Assembly: GCA_949358305.1 (NCBI GenBank)
Contig: OX442318.1
Coordinates: 8,914,501 to 8,978,500 of the forward strand
Source: Strigamia acuminata
Taxonomy: Eukaryota; Arthropoda; Chilopoda; Geophilomorpha; Linotaeniidae
Direction of reading: 5' to 3'
Length of the DNA: 64,000 bases
Below are positions 9,617 to 20,341 of the stretch, in pieces. Both the position numbers and the translations under genes were made by a program. The stretch's first letter is position 1; every line of letters begins with the position of its first letter. The notes beneath the pieces were generated by a model, which did no database searches, was not told the origin of the DNA, and saw only the letters and a list, made by a program, of their open reading frames with translations.

Positions 9617-10795
9617 CCATCGCGCAATGTTTCCACGACTACAAAGGCTGCTTCCACACCAAGTACGATTTCGGTCTCCTCTAGCCAGACTTCGACGCCG
9701 CCCCTTCGAGTGGCTTCTACCGAAGCCAGCGCGACTGTTGCCTCTGATGGGGCACAGGCTCTTGGAGATATTGCCTCTCATTGCGATCTGGCAGTTGACC
9801 GATACGGTGTAACAACGAAACCGGTAAATTCTCTGGAACTAATTCCCGATTTATTAGATGAGTTCGAGGTCGAGATTTGTGTAAAGGGGCCAGAGGTGTC
9901 TAAGACCCGATTTCATATGGAACGTAAAGGGTGGATTGCGCTTTTAGAACATATGATGGACAAAGATTTTGAGATACTTCGTGTGGATTTCCGTAATATT
10001 CATGGTCAGATGAAGACTCGTATTCGCAATATGGCTGCGCAAGTATTGAGGCGGATGTCGGAATGCGATATCTACGATCATGATGGCGTTTTGGAGCAGT
10101 TGATTTGGATCATGCATGAGGAAATCTCGCGTATGATCTATCACATTCGGCGCCGTCGTGACTATGAGCGAATGACCACCGAGCAACGTCAACGGGAGTA
10201 CGAGCAGAAACATGCGGCGGAAAAAGCACGCGTTGCCGAGATTCATCGTGTTGAAGAGGAAAAGAAAGCGATCCAAGAAGCTAAGGAAGCGGAAGAAAAG
10301 CGACGCGCTGAGGAAACTCGTTTAAACGAATTGCGAGAGATGCTTCAAACTTCAGCTCACCATCACGAATTTGCGCCATCCATTCCACCGGGTCCGGGTT
10401 TCTCGGGTTGGGACGATGCCCCACCCACAATTACTTTAGAACTTTTGCCTAGCTTGATGTCTCCAGCGGCTATTATCTGCAACTTCGCTAACGGTCGAGG
10501 TGAGTGCCTTCAATTTGGAATGTCAACACAAGCGCAACGACAACTTTTCCGTTCCCTCGCCGTTGCTGATTTGCGCATGCCTTTGGCCGAGGCAAATCCG
10601 TTATTAAATTTATTGTATCGACGATATGGAGAGTTATTTCTCGACCATTGTCGGAACGAGATTAACCGACGAGGTGCAGTTAACTTTCACGATGCGCAGC
10701 GCATAGTGGTGGAAATTGCGCTTAATATGATTAAATATTTCCGAATTTCTCGTCATCGCGAAATCTTGGAAAAGGATTTCGAACAACAACCCTAA
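9617..10795 (+). CDS. Third ORF of element 1, downstream in-frame continuation
   Basis: Same frame as the segment ending at the TGA 9614-9616, with no further stop until 10793-10795. It encodes a Ser/Thr-rich start, a helical region, a strongly charged coiled-coil-like stretch (Glu/Lys/Arg-rich, about 10180-10330) and a final globular-looking domain of about 120 residues. The first internal ATG (9928) comes after the coiled region has not yet begun, so it could in principle be a separate protein, but the uninterrupted frame argues that it is the C-terminal half of one larger product. No family is recognised. Confidence 0.55.
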   Translation, partial: PSRNVSTTTKAASTPSTISVSSSQTSTPPLRVASTEASATVASDGAQALGDIASHCDLAVDRYGVTTKPVNSLELIPDLLDEFEVEICVKGPEVSKTRFHMERKGWIALLEHMMDKDFEILRVDFRNIHGQMKTRIRNMAAQVLRRMSECDIYDHDGVLEQLIWIMHEEISRMIYHIRRRRDYERMTTEQRQREYEQKHAAEKARVAEIHRVEEEKKAIQEAKEAEEKRRAEETRLNELREMLQTSAHHHEFAPSIPPGPGFSGWDDAPPTITLELLPSLMSPAAIICNFANGRGECLQFGMSTQAQRQLFRSLAVADLRMPLAEANPLLNLLYRRYGELFLDHCRNEINRRGAVNFHDAQRIVVEIALNMIKYFRISRHREILEKDFEQQP

Positions 10796-12673
10796 ACGTG
10801 ACTTTGTGTGCTCAAGTTTTTTGCAAATTGAAGTCAGGAGATCACATCAATGGGCGCTTCGTAAAATTCCTCCGCTTCGGCGTTGAGTTGAAGGACTTGA
10901 TGCGAGGATCCTGGTGATTTGCGAAGACTTTGTGCGCACTTTAACCTACTATTCATCATTATTTTGTGTTTTCATCATCATTTAACCCGAATTGTGTCCA
11001 AAATGCGCCGCCAGATCGTGGATCTCTGGTAAATGCCCTAATAAAACATCTCCGCATTTGTGCGTTGAGTTTGGGCTGGCCTGCATTTAAAAATCCTCAC
11101 GGTATCCACAACCAACATTCATCATCATCTTTAAATCTTCATCATTTTCCCGTTCCGCCATGCGATTCCATTGATGAGGCGCTCCGTAAAACATCTCTCG
11201 AGTTGGAGGACTTGATGGAACGAGCTTGGGCAGCGGTAATGTGTCGATTTGAAGAACAAATAATTATTATTAGTGTTTCATCGTAGATGTTATTGTTTTT
11301 TTTGCGCAACTTTTCAATTGTGATAATTCTCACTGATAATTTATATTTTTTGTTTAATTATTTTTACGTTTTTAGTGCTTTAGAATCGGACAATTGGATT
11401 TTTAGTGCTACAATTATGTTTTTATTTAAGTGCAATTATGATTTTGATAATTTTTTTAGTTATATTATTGAAATATCTATTTTAGTTTAATATCTTTTTG
11501 TGCCATAATCATTCCAGAATTACCTTCATTTAATTATAACAATCGTCCTAAAGATTAGGAATTTAATTCTATTTAATTTTGAATTTAATTTAATTTGATT
11601 TCAGTTAACCTTTATTTTAGCGCAATTATTCTGGAATGATCCAAGTTAGTATTCAATGTTTAAATTTATTTAATGAATATTTTTCTTAATCATTTAGCAT
11701 TTAATCAAGATTATTGTGATACTTTTTTGACCCTTCATTTAATTTTGTGATATTTTTTGATCAACATGTTTAATTCCGTGGCAATACGAGTAGTATTGTG
11801 CGCGCGGGTATTTGTTATGTTTTATAATATTTTATATGTTTCTATTTTCCATTTCATTCATAGAATTAATAACCTAAATTATCCTTGCGCAAAGTTTCGC
11901 GCATCCATTTAAAAGTTCCTAATTAATCTGAAATCATACTCACCTTATGCAGGTTGCATAATTATGTACCTTACCTTTATTTTGTGTTTATTTTGCGCAA
12001 TTACGCGCATCCTACCATAACATAAATACCTAATCTGATTTAATAAATCCCATCACGATTCCTGATAATTCTCATGTGTCGGCTCTTTATTTTTGTTTAA
12101 TTTAAAATTGTTTATTTGATGATTTTTATACAGGAAGCAGAAGTTTGTTTATACAAAAAAAGTAAAAGTGTTTAAAATTTTTATTTCATAAATTGTTTGG
12201 GTAAAATGTATAGACTCTCGTCCGTCCTAGGTATCGTCGGCCCCTTTAGGTTTAGTGTTCGCCCTCCTTGTGTCGTCCCTGTTCGTCTTGTGATTTCGAG
12301 TAGAATGATTTAAAATTTACCATTGTGACTTTACAAAAAACTTTAGTTTAAATTTGTTTTCAAAAGCCATGGTGATTTATTAATTTTTTGCCTTTAATAA
12401 TTTAATTAATCTTTCATATTTAATCTAGTATTATTTAACTTTAGTTTATTATTTTGACAAGGTTGTTGAATTTTTGCACAACGTGCATTATTTTAAACAG
12501 AGTTGTTAAGTCTTTGCGCAAACGCGCATCATTTTTGTTTAATTTATTTTAGTTTATTTTTGTTTACTTTTTTGAAAATTTGTGTAATTTTTGCGCATGG
12601 CGCATTATTATTGTATGACTTTCCTTGTCTCTTATCCTTTTATTTTCTTCGATAAATTTCGAATAATAAAAGC
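10796..12673 (+). other. Long 3' noncoding region of element 1
   Basis: About 1.9 kb of AT-rich DNA with no convincing ORF between the third ORF and the polypurine tract. It is studded with the palindrome TTGCGCAA and its core GCGCA/TGCGC (for example near 11302, 11886, 11992, 12513, 12590), a motif that also recurs inside the coding regions of this element. Two imperfectly repeated segments around 10830-11020 (sharing the phrases about aaaatctccgc-type words) were noticed but not resolved. Confidence 0.5.
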
Positions 12674-12688
12674 CTAAGGGGGGAGGGA
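12674..12688 (+). promoter_or_regulatory. Polypurine tract of element 1
   Basis: A purine run (AAGGGGGGAGGGA) sits directly against the TG that opens the LTR at 12689. This is the expected plus-strand primer of an LTR retrotransposon. Confidence 0.85.
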
Positions 12689-13360
12689 TGTCACGGGCAG
12701 GTTACCCACCCTTCTTTTTTATTCATTTCTAACTTAGATTGACCCAATCTTAAGTTTTCTTATTTTTTCCCAATCTTTCTTTTCATCTAACATCGATGAA
12801 TCATCTCTAAATATATGCGCAGCTTCATTGCGCGCATCTTATTATTTTCAACAATTAACCTTATTTTATACCTTCCACCCCCTCACCCACTCCAATCGAC
12901 CTGGTCACATGACTCATGTTTACCTGGTCGCTACTTTTATCCATAATCCACACTTCTCATACCTCTTTCAACGAGTTAACACCTCTTAGATTGAATTGAG
13001 TTTGTCAATCTTTATTTTGCGCTTTAACACGCGCCCCTTCTAATTTAACACTTAATAGCGCCTCTTTTTGCCCACCTTTTATCCCTTCGCATGCCTGTGA
13101 CATCCTACGCCCACCCGCATATGAATATCACTGCGCATACTCATTCTTTTTAAACGTAAAGACCCACAACGTGAGATTGAGCCCGTCGAATATAAATAAT
13201 GTGTGTTACAGCGAGTTAGGTTTATTCACCGTCCGATATCCGCATATGACGACGGCACAAACAGAGTAAATCTACGAACTTTGCCCGCTGATTTGCGCTA
13301 ACATCACCTTGCGCGTAAATTCAGATCAAATCAATTAAACATCTAAGTTGATTCGTAACA
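12689..13360 (+). repeat. 3' LTR of element 1 (672 bp)
   Basis: Begins TGTCA and ends TAACA, giving the TG...CA ends of an LTR with short inverted termini. A TATA-like TATAAATA lies at about 13189-13196, placing the U3-R border downstream of it. The sequence after 13360 (GTATTTCTCATATACTCG) matches the flank at about 14985, which fixes the right edge. The 5' LTR is not in the window, so age cannot be estimated. Confidence 0.85.
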
Positions 13361-13741
13361 GTATTTCTCATATACTCGTATAATATTATCAAAATGACTC
13401 ACACCCAATCTGAGTCTACTTCATGCACTACATGTGGTGAAGTTCACACTTTTACTTATCTAGATAACTGGGTACATGTAACCATGATAAATGTTATTTA
13501 AATGCTAAAATGTAATTAAACTACAGTAATACTGCATCTCATAGAATAAAATTTTTTTTTTAAATATTTAAACAGTTTCACAACAGTTGTAATGGTTTTT
13601 CAGCAGCTGGCTTGTCAGTCATTTTCAGGATTTCTATTGTTGTTGTTGTTGTTGTTTTTTTACCATTCAATTATTTTATTCCTATGGCTTGGCACACACC
13701 AAACAAGACAGCTATGAGTAGGGGCTGAAATCAAGTCGAAA
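13361..13741 (+). repeat. 5' flank of sulfotransferase copy 1, duplicated before copy 2 (14985-15356)
   Basis: Noncoding. The same ~375 bases, including a (TTG)n run near 13635, recur upstream of copy 2. This marks a tandem duplication unit of about 1.6 kb that contains one whole gene plus its promoter region. Confidence 0.75.
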
Positions 13742-14921
13742 ATGATATGGAAATCGAAAAAAGTGTTATTTTACTGCTTGCTGCTCACATTATTCATTAT
13801 GGCATTTCCAAAAGTTTATTACGTCACTCAATGGAAATGTAAATCTAATTTTTTTCACTATAGAAAATACATATAAATATATTTGTATTCTTATTTCAAT
13901 TGTAGCATATTTTTCCAAAAAACACATTCAAAATGCAACGACAAGTACGGAGCCTAATCCAATACCCCTACCGCCGATTCAAAATGTAAAATTCCCGGTG
14001 AACGTTCTTCTACTCGCGCACCTCCGCACTGGGAGTTCATTCACAGGCGAACTGCTGTCTTTACTTCCAAATTCAGCATATTTCTTTGAACCAGTGTATC
14101 ATTCAGAGAAAATGCTCGATGAATGGTCAGCTGAAAGACGGATAAACACACTAAATGGAGTATTCGAGTGTAATGTGAGTCTACTTCAAGCACTACATGT
14201 ATTTGATAGAAACATCGCCCACTTACCGGTGATTAGAAAGTTGAATGGAATTCCAATCAGACGTAGTGATTATCTCGCTAGTTCCAATTTGGCAGATGGA
14301 TGTCTCGTGAGCCACGTCCGAATTGCAAAAACAATACATCTAAGTGTACATGCAATCATCTTAAATGTTACGTATGCAAAATAGTTAATTTTTTTCTTTT
14401 AGATGGATGACGTTACTTTGATGAATAAAAATGACGAACTTCACTTTAAAATTATCCACTTGGTACGAGATCCACGAGCCATGTTCAACTCGGTTGTGAA
14501 GGCAAAAATTTTTTCGAACCCAAGGCACTGGCCAATAAGATCATGCACGGATTTAAGTCAGGATATCGAGCTGGGAAATCAAATGCCAACAGATGTCTAC
14601 TTGAGAATGAGATACGAAGATATTGTTGACAATCCTCAGCAAGCAGCGAATAAAATGTATAATTTTTTGGGCTTTAGTATCTCCCAGGACATTTTGCTAA
14701 ACTATTTGAAAGCTCACACGCACGCTGAAGAAAATCCCAAAATAAATGAAGTTGCCGGAAAGCTGTTCAATACTTTTCGCAACTCCAGCTTTGATCGAAA
14801 CCATTGGCAGAATGAAGTAAGCAAAGAGTTTGCCCGGCACCTTGAAACATCTTGTGAATGGATGATGCAAGAATTAGGGTATCAAAAACTTGATAAATCT
14901 TCTGCAAATAAAACAAAATAA
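13742..14921 (+). CDS. Carbohydrate sulfotransferase-like gene, copy 1 (3 exons)
   Basis: Exons 13742-13838, 13906-14345 and 14403-14921; 351 codons. The product looks like a type II Golgi membrane sulfotransferase of the CHST (GlcNAc/Gal 6-O-sulfotransferase) group, moving sulfate from PAPS to a glycan. Evidence: a short basic N-terminus followed by one hydrophobic anchor (residues about 8-25), a stem, the PAPS 5'-phosphosulfate motif RTGSSF with following GELL and FEPVY, and the 3'-phosphate motif IIHLVRDPRA at the start of exon 3. Introns are GT-AG: GTAAAT...TTGTAG (67 bp) and GTACAT...TTTTAG (57 bp). It is intact. Exons 1-2 are almost identical to copy 2, but the second intron and start of exon 3 match copy 3, so the gene is a mosaic. 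Substrate cannot be told. Confidence 0.85.
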
Positions 14922-15356
14922 ACACTTACTGTGTTATTCCATGATTTAAAATTTTTCAGCACTAAGTATGTGAAGTATTTCTCATATACTCGTATAATAT
15001 TATCAAAATGACTCACACCCAATCTGAGTCTACTTCATGCACTACATGTGGTGAAGTTCACAACTTTCACTTATCTAGATAACTGGGTACATGTAAACAT
15101 GATAAATGTTATTTAAATGCTAAAATGTAATTAAACTACAGTAATACTGCATCTCATAGAATAAATTTTTTTTTAAAAATATTTAAACAGTTTCACAACA
15201 GTTGTAATGGTTTTTCAGCAGCTGGCTTGTCAGTCATTTTCAGGATTTCTATTGTTGTTGTTGTTGTTTTTTTTTTACCATTCAATTATTTTATTCCTAT
15301 GGTTTGGCACACACCAAACAAGACAGCTATGACTAGGGGCTGAAATCAAGTCGAAA
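14922..15356 (+). other. Intergenic DNA between sulfotransferase copies 1 and 2
   Basis: Contains the 3' flank of copy 1, with AATAAA-like signals just around the stop codon, then from about 14985 the duplicated 5' flank described for 13361-13741. No additional gene is seen. Confidence 0.6.
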
Positions 15357-16931
15357 ATGATTTGGAAATCGAAAACAGTTATATTTTACTGCTTGCTGCT
15401 CACATTATTCATTATGGCATTTCCAAAAGTTTATTACGTCACTCAATGGAAATGTAAATCTAATTTTTTTCACTATAGAAAATACATATAAATATATTTG
15501 TATTCTTATTTCAATTGTAGCATATTTTTCCAAAAAACACATTCAAAATGCAACGACAAGTACGGAGCCTAATCCAATACCCCTACCGCCGATTCAAAAT
15601 GTAAAATTCCCGGTGAACGTTCTTCTACTCGCGCACCTCCGCACTGGGAGTTCATTCACAGGCGAACTGCTGTCTTTACTTCCAAATTCAGCATATTTCT
15701 TTGAACCAGTGTATCATTCAGAGAAAATGCTCGATGAATGGTCAGCTGAAAGACGGATAAACACACTAAATGGAGTATTCGAGTGTAATGTGAGTCTACT
15801 TCAAGCACTACATGTATTTGATAGAAACATCGCCCACTTACCGGTGATTAGAAAGTTGAATGGAATTCCAATCAGACGTAGTGATTATCTCGCTAGTTCC
15901 AATTTGGCAGATGGATGTCTCGTGAGCCACGTCCGAATTGCAAAAACAATACATCTAAGTGTACATGCAATAATCTTACATGTTATACATGCAAAACAGT
16001 TATTTTTTTTTCTTTTAGATGGATGAAGTTATTTTGATTAATAAAAATTACAAACCTGACTTTAAAATTATCCACTTGGTACGAGATCCACGAGCCATGT
16101 TTAACTCGGTTGTGAAGGCAAAACTTTTTTCGAACGCAAAGCACTCGCCAATGAGATCATGCACGGAATTAAGTCAGGATATCGAGCTGGGAAATCAAAT
16201 GCCGACAGATATCTACTTGAGAATGAGATACGAAGATATTGTTAACAATCCACAGTAAGCGGCAAACAAAATGTATAATTTTTTGGGCTTTAGTGTCTCC
16301 CAGGACATTTTGCTAAAATATGTGAAAGCTCACATGCACGCTGAAGAAAATCCCAAAAAGAATATAGTTGCCGGAAAGAAGTACAGCACTTTCCGCAACT
16401 CCAGCTTCGATCCTAACCATTGGCAGAATGAAGTAAGCAAAGAGTTTGTTCAGCACCTTGAAACAGCTTGTGAATGGATGATGCGAGAATTGGGGTATCA
16501 AAAACTCAATAAGTCTTCTGTAGGGTTTCGGTTTTCCCGCCCTTTTCCAATTCCCGGTTCCTGGTACCAAAATGGCCGGTATTCCGGGGAAAGCGGTACC
16601 GCTATTCCCGGAGATTAAAATCAGGAGACAAAAAATGGCTAAAAATGGCCGTTTTTCGTAAAAAAAAGGCCAATTTTAGCCATTTTTTATCAAAAAAGGC
16701 CCATCTTAGCTATTTTTTATGGTAAAAATAGCCATTTTCATCATTGAAACATTACAAGTTGCAACCGTTTCAATGACGAAAATGACGTTTTAACGACGTT
16801 TTTTGACGTAACCGGTTATTTTGAAAATTCCCGGTTCCCGGTACCGTGATTTTTCACCGGGTTTCCTAGGAAATCGGTACCCCGATTTCCTGGTACCGAA
16901 ACCCCAGTCTTCTGCATATAAAACAAAATAA
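15357..16931 (+). pseudogene. Carbohydrate sulfotransferase-like pseudogene, copy 2
   Basis: Exons 15357-15453, 15521-15960 and from 16019. Exons 1 and 2 are nearly identical to copy 1 and retain the anchor and the RTGSSF PAPS motif; exon 3 retains the HLVRDPRA motif. A CAA-to-TAA change at 16256-16258 stops translation after 258 codons, removing the C-terminal quarter. The frame then continues open but is broken again near its end by a 386-bp MITE at 16521-16906; the ancestral stop lies at 16929-16931. Either lesion alone changes the protein. The recent common sequence with copy 1 implies recent inactivation. Confidence 0.85.
16521..16906 (+). mobile_element. hAT-type MITE inside sulfotransferase copy 2
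   Basis: 386 bp flanked by an exact 8-bp target duplication GTCTTCTG (16513-16520 and 16907-16914). Termini are inverted: TAGGGTTTCGG at the left, TGGGGTTTCGG on the opposite strand at the right. The 8-bp duplication and GGGTTTCGG-like ends fit the hAT superfamily. No ORF; internal short inverted repeats are visible. Removing it restores the sequence seen in the paralogues. Confidence 0.85.
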
Positions 16932-17030
16932 AAATTCACCATGTTATTCCAAGATTTTAAATTTTTCAGCACTAAGTATGTGAAGTATTTCTCATTTAGT
17001 CGTATAATATTATCAAAATGACTCATACCC

Positions 17031-17242
17031 TGTGGAAACTGGAGTTTCTAAAGAACGCGCCATCTAGGGGGGAATTGAAGGTGACGCCATGTTTGGTCAC
17101 CAGAGCGTCACTTCGGTGACCCACACTGAAATGGGTTATTCTATTTCATGTATAAAAGGGGAGTAGTAGGTGAATTTGCATATCCTGTTTGTTAATAAAA
17201 ATTTAGTATTCGATGTAAAACCACTGCGTACGCATGCTTTAT
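17031..17242 (+). repeat. Short LTR-like repeat with TATA box
   Basis: Begins TGTGG and carries TATAAAAGGGG (about 17151) and AATAAA (about 17196). A related sequence lies at about 25678-25842 with TATAAAGGGG and AATAAA in the same order. This is the layout of a small LTR or TRIM-like element. The left junction is sharp because the paralogous flank (ACTCACACCC) is interrupted at 17031. The right limit blends into the solo LTR that follows. Confidence 0.45.
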
Positions 17243-18060
17243 TGTCAATCTACGTCCCCCTGGATATACGTCCCCCTGAGCAGATGTTTCTCGTCTGAGT
17301 CACTAGAGTAAGTGGGTTGTTTCACTCATGTTGGCTCTGCCTCCCCCTGAGCATGTGGATGCCCCGAGGGGAGTGGGACGATAGGTGGACAGCCCCCATT
17401 GGCTGTCACCGTCCTCTCACCCCACTGCATAAAAGGAGTTTCCCGCCTAAAATCAGAACTTACACAAACGACACCAAAGAAACACAGCAAATATCTCACC
17501 GTCAGGCCAACTTCAAATTTAAGTTAGGATTGATCGAGGACCGCTAGTAAAGTGCAACTGTAACTCTCACGAATTTACGAGAGAGCTATCCCCGCGATAG
17601 CCCTTGTAAAATCACCCAAAATAATCGCCCCAACGATTATTTCACAACACCAGTGTCCGAGCGCATCGAACAGAACACCTTGTTCTGAAGCAACGCCTCT
17701 GCAACGCTAAAACATACCCCCCTAGATAACAGGCACGGATAGAAGGCCCATCGAGCATTCCACTGCGTCCGTAAGACGAATCCGTGTCGAATAACCGAGT
17801 ATTCAAGACGACACCATTGTTCCAGCGACCACGCGGAACTCAGGATGCCATCTTAAAGAAACCATTTTTCGACTCAGCCAAGCTGACTCTAGTTATTAAT
17901 ACGGAGTGTATTTTAAGGCGTAAAGTTTCTTGAATAAAGCCTTTGTTTATTTCTATACATTTAGTATTTAGTTGGGTAAAATTTAATAGGATCACAGGTA
18001 AAGTAAACCACGCTAGCATACTTAAGTAGTATTTAAACATATACGAAGTAGGACGCGACA
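17243..18060 (+). repeat. Divergent solo LTR related to element 2
   Basis: About 818 bp, on the + strand, alignable end to end with the 820-bp LTRs of element 2: shared TGGATA/GTCCCCC start, CTGAGTCAC, GCCCCGAGGGG, the TATA-like CTGCATAAAAGG with TTTCCCGCC, and the terminal GTAGGACGCGACA. It differs at many positions, so it is an older relative. No internal element sequence follows, hence a solo LTR. No target duplication is visible at its edges, suggesting later rearrangement. Confidence 0.75.
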
Positions 18061-19134
18061 AGCTTGCTTAGTGTTGGAATATTGTGTGTGCATAACAGAA
18101 TGGCAATGTGGTATTCTGTAGTGTGGTACCAATGATTATTTAGTCTACTTACGTAGTGTCATGTAACCATGTCTACCCCATGTACAGTTTTAACCAGAAT
18201 AATACAAAGTTTCAAGTGCAAGCAATAAGAAACCAAAAACATAACAGAATTGACCAACTTCCTGTTGTCAGGAAATATATAGACTTGGTAGGATTAAATC
18301 CCACCAATCCCATATCACATGAACTGGATACGGAGGAGCATAATTCGGATTAAGCAAATTTTGGTTGTAAACCGAAAATGGATAGCGGGTACTGGGAATG
18401 AATTCCTAGAATACATTCCAAGACTCAGATTTTAATCCTTTAATCTGCAATGTTTCAATTTCCTTTGAAATTGACAGATCATTCTTATTTCAAGTAAATA
18501 ACAATAATACACGTTTATATTATATTATCCTTTTAATGAGAAAAAAAAAACTATATTTATTTAGTGTAATTCGTGACTATTTCCATCTCGTGTTCGATTT
18601 TACCGCTACTTTACTGCAGCGCCATCTATTGGCAATATCGCGCTTTAACTAATACGTAAAAATTAGAACGATCCCGAACGATCCCCAAGTGCTGTGATTA
18701 AAATTCACAGTTCGGATGCAGTAAAACTGTCTTAGTCATAAAAGCAAAATATAAATATGTCTAGGAAATAATAAGTAAAGTACACAGGTACACAGGGTTT
18801 TAATTTGCATTCTATCCTGGAGATAACATCTACTGCGACATCAATATACCTATGAAAATAAATGTTATTTAATGGGGAATGGGTTTTTTTGCCATCACGT
18901 ATTAATGTAATTTTAAAATATTATTTCGGACAAAATAATTATAACATCGAACCGCAAGATCATTATAATAACTCAAAAACCTTCATCTCGCGTAGTTAAT
19001 AAACTTTGAAGGACACTCTAATCACAATTTTATAGCCAAGTGTTATCTCATTACACTGAATAAAAAGAATAAATTACCTTTTTCCATACGCGACAGATTG
19101 AAGGCTAAATACTGAGTTAGAAATCAAATGTGAA
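18061..19134 (+). other. Intergenic DNA; right part is duplicated promoter region of copies 3 and 4
   Basis: No convincing gene. The last ~260 bases (from about 18870) match 22280-22555, upstream of sulfotransferase copy 4, and so mark the shared 5' flank of copies 3 and 4, different from the flank of copies 1 and 2. The rest is AT-rich unique sequence. Confidence 0.5.
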
Positions 19135-20341
19135 ATGATTCGGAGAACCAAAAAAACGTTGTTCTTCTGCTTGCTGCTCACATTATTCATTGTGGCATTT
19201 ACAAAAGTTTATTACGTTAGTCAACAAAAAGGTAAATATAATTTTTTTCACTATAAAAAATACATTCAAAAAATATATTTGTATTTTCATATCAGTTGTA
19301 GCATATTTTTCCAAAAAACACATTCAAACTGCAACGACATTTACGGAGCCTAATCCCATATCCCCACCGCCGATTAAAAATGTAAATTTCCCGGTGAACG
19401 TTCTTCTACTCACGCACGCCCGCGCGGGGAGTTCATTCACAGCCGAACTGCTGTCTTTACTTCCAAATTCATCGTATTTCTTTGAACCAGTGTACTATTC
19501 AGAGAAAATACTCGATGAATGGTCAGCTGAAAGGCGGATAAACGCACTAAATGGAATATTCGAGTGTAATGTGAGTCTACTTCATGCGCTACAAGTATTT
19601 ACCAGAAACAGCATTCAAGTAATTAGAAAGTTGAATGGAATTCCAATGAGACAAAGTTATTACGTCGCTAGTTCCAATTTGGCAGATGGGTGTCTCGTGA
19701 GCCACGTCCGAATTGCAAAAACAATACATCTAAGTGTACATGCAATCATCTTAAATGTTACGTATGCAAAATAGTTAATTTTTTTCTTTTAGATGGATGA
19801 CGTTACTTTGATGAATAAAAATGACGAACTTCACTTTAAAATTATCCACTTGGTACGAGATCCACGAGCCATGTTCAACTCGGTTGTGAAGGCAAAAATT
19901 TTTCTGAACGTAAAGCATTCGCCAATTAGAGAATGCATGGAATTAAGTCAGGATATCAAGGTGGGAAATCAAATGCCGACAGATATCTACTTGAGAATGA
20001 GATACGAAGATATTGTGGACAATCCTCAGCAAGCGGCGAATAAAATGTATAATTTTTTGGGCTTTACTCTCTCCCAGGAAATTTTGCTCAAATATTTGAA
20101 AGCTCACATGCACGCTGAAGAAAATCCCAAAAAGAATATAGTTGCCGGAAAGAAGTACCGGTACAGCACTTTCCGCAACTCCAGCTTCGATCCTAACCAT
20201 TGGCAGAATGAAGTGAGCAAAGAGTTTGTCCAGCACCTTGAAACATCTTGTGAATGGATGATGCAGGAATTGGGATATCAAAAACTTGATACCGCATTAC
20301 CGGATGCCAGTGTAGTGCGAGTTATACCGGCATGCCGGTAA
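19135..20341 (+). CDS. Carbohydrate sulfotransferase-like gene, copy 3 (3 exons, altered C-terminus)
   Basis: Exons 19135-19231, 19302-19735 and 19793-20341; about 359 codons. Type II membrane anchor near residues 8-25, PAPS motif RAGSSF (RTGSS in the paralogues), FEPVY, and HLVRDPRA in exon 3. The catalytic body is intact, but after LGYQKLD the normal last residues are replaced by a short novel tail encoded by an inserted MITE (20292-20675) which itself received a second MITE. Only about eight residues of the ancestral end are lost, so activity may survive. The T-to-A change in the PAPS loop could affect cofactor binding. Same Golgi sulfotransferase role inferred as for copy 1. Confidence 0.8.

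Larger units (their letters stand above)
1..13360 (+). mobile_element. Ty3/gypsy-type LTR retrotransposon (element 1), left end outside the window
   Basis: Order on the + strand: gag (partial), pol (protease, reverse transcriptase, RNase H, integrase), a third ORF, about 1.9 kb of noncoding DNA, a polypurine tract and an LTR. The integrase-last domain order places it in the Ty3/gypsy superfamily. The right boundary is firm: the LTR ends in CA at 13360 and the following bases match the flank repeated at about 14985, upstream of the second sulfotransferase copy, so the element landed in the repeated 5' flank of the sulfotransferase array. The 5' LTR, primer-binding site and start of gag lie to the left of base 1. 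One in-frame TGA in the third ORF is the only obvious lesion. Confidence 0.9.

Noticed and set aside
18156-18353. 65-codon frame on the + strand
   Set aside because: No homology, splice partner or paralogue support.
19190-19774. Unspliced 194-codon reading of sulfotransferase copy 3
   Set aside because: It reads through intron 1; the other copies show that the intron must be removed and that the anchor is encoded by exon 1 in another frame.
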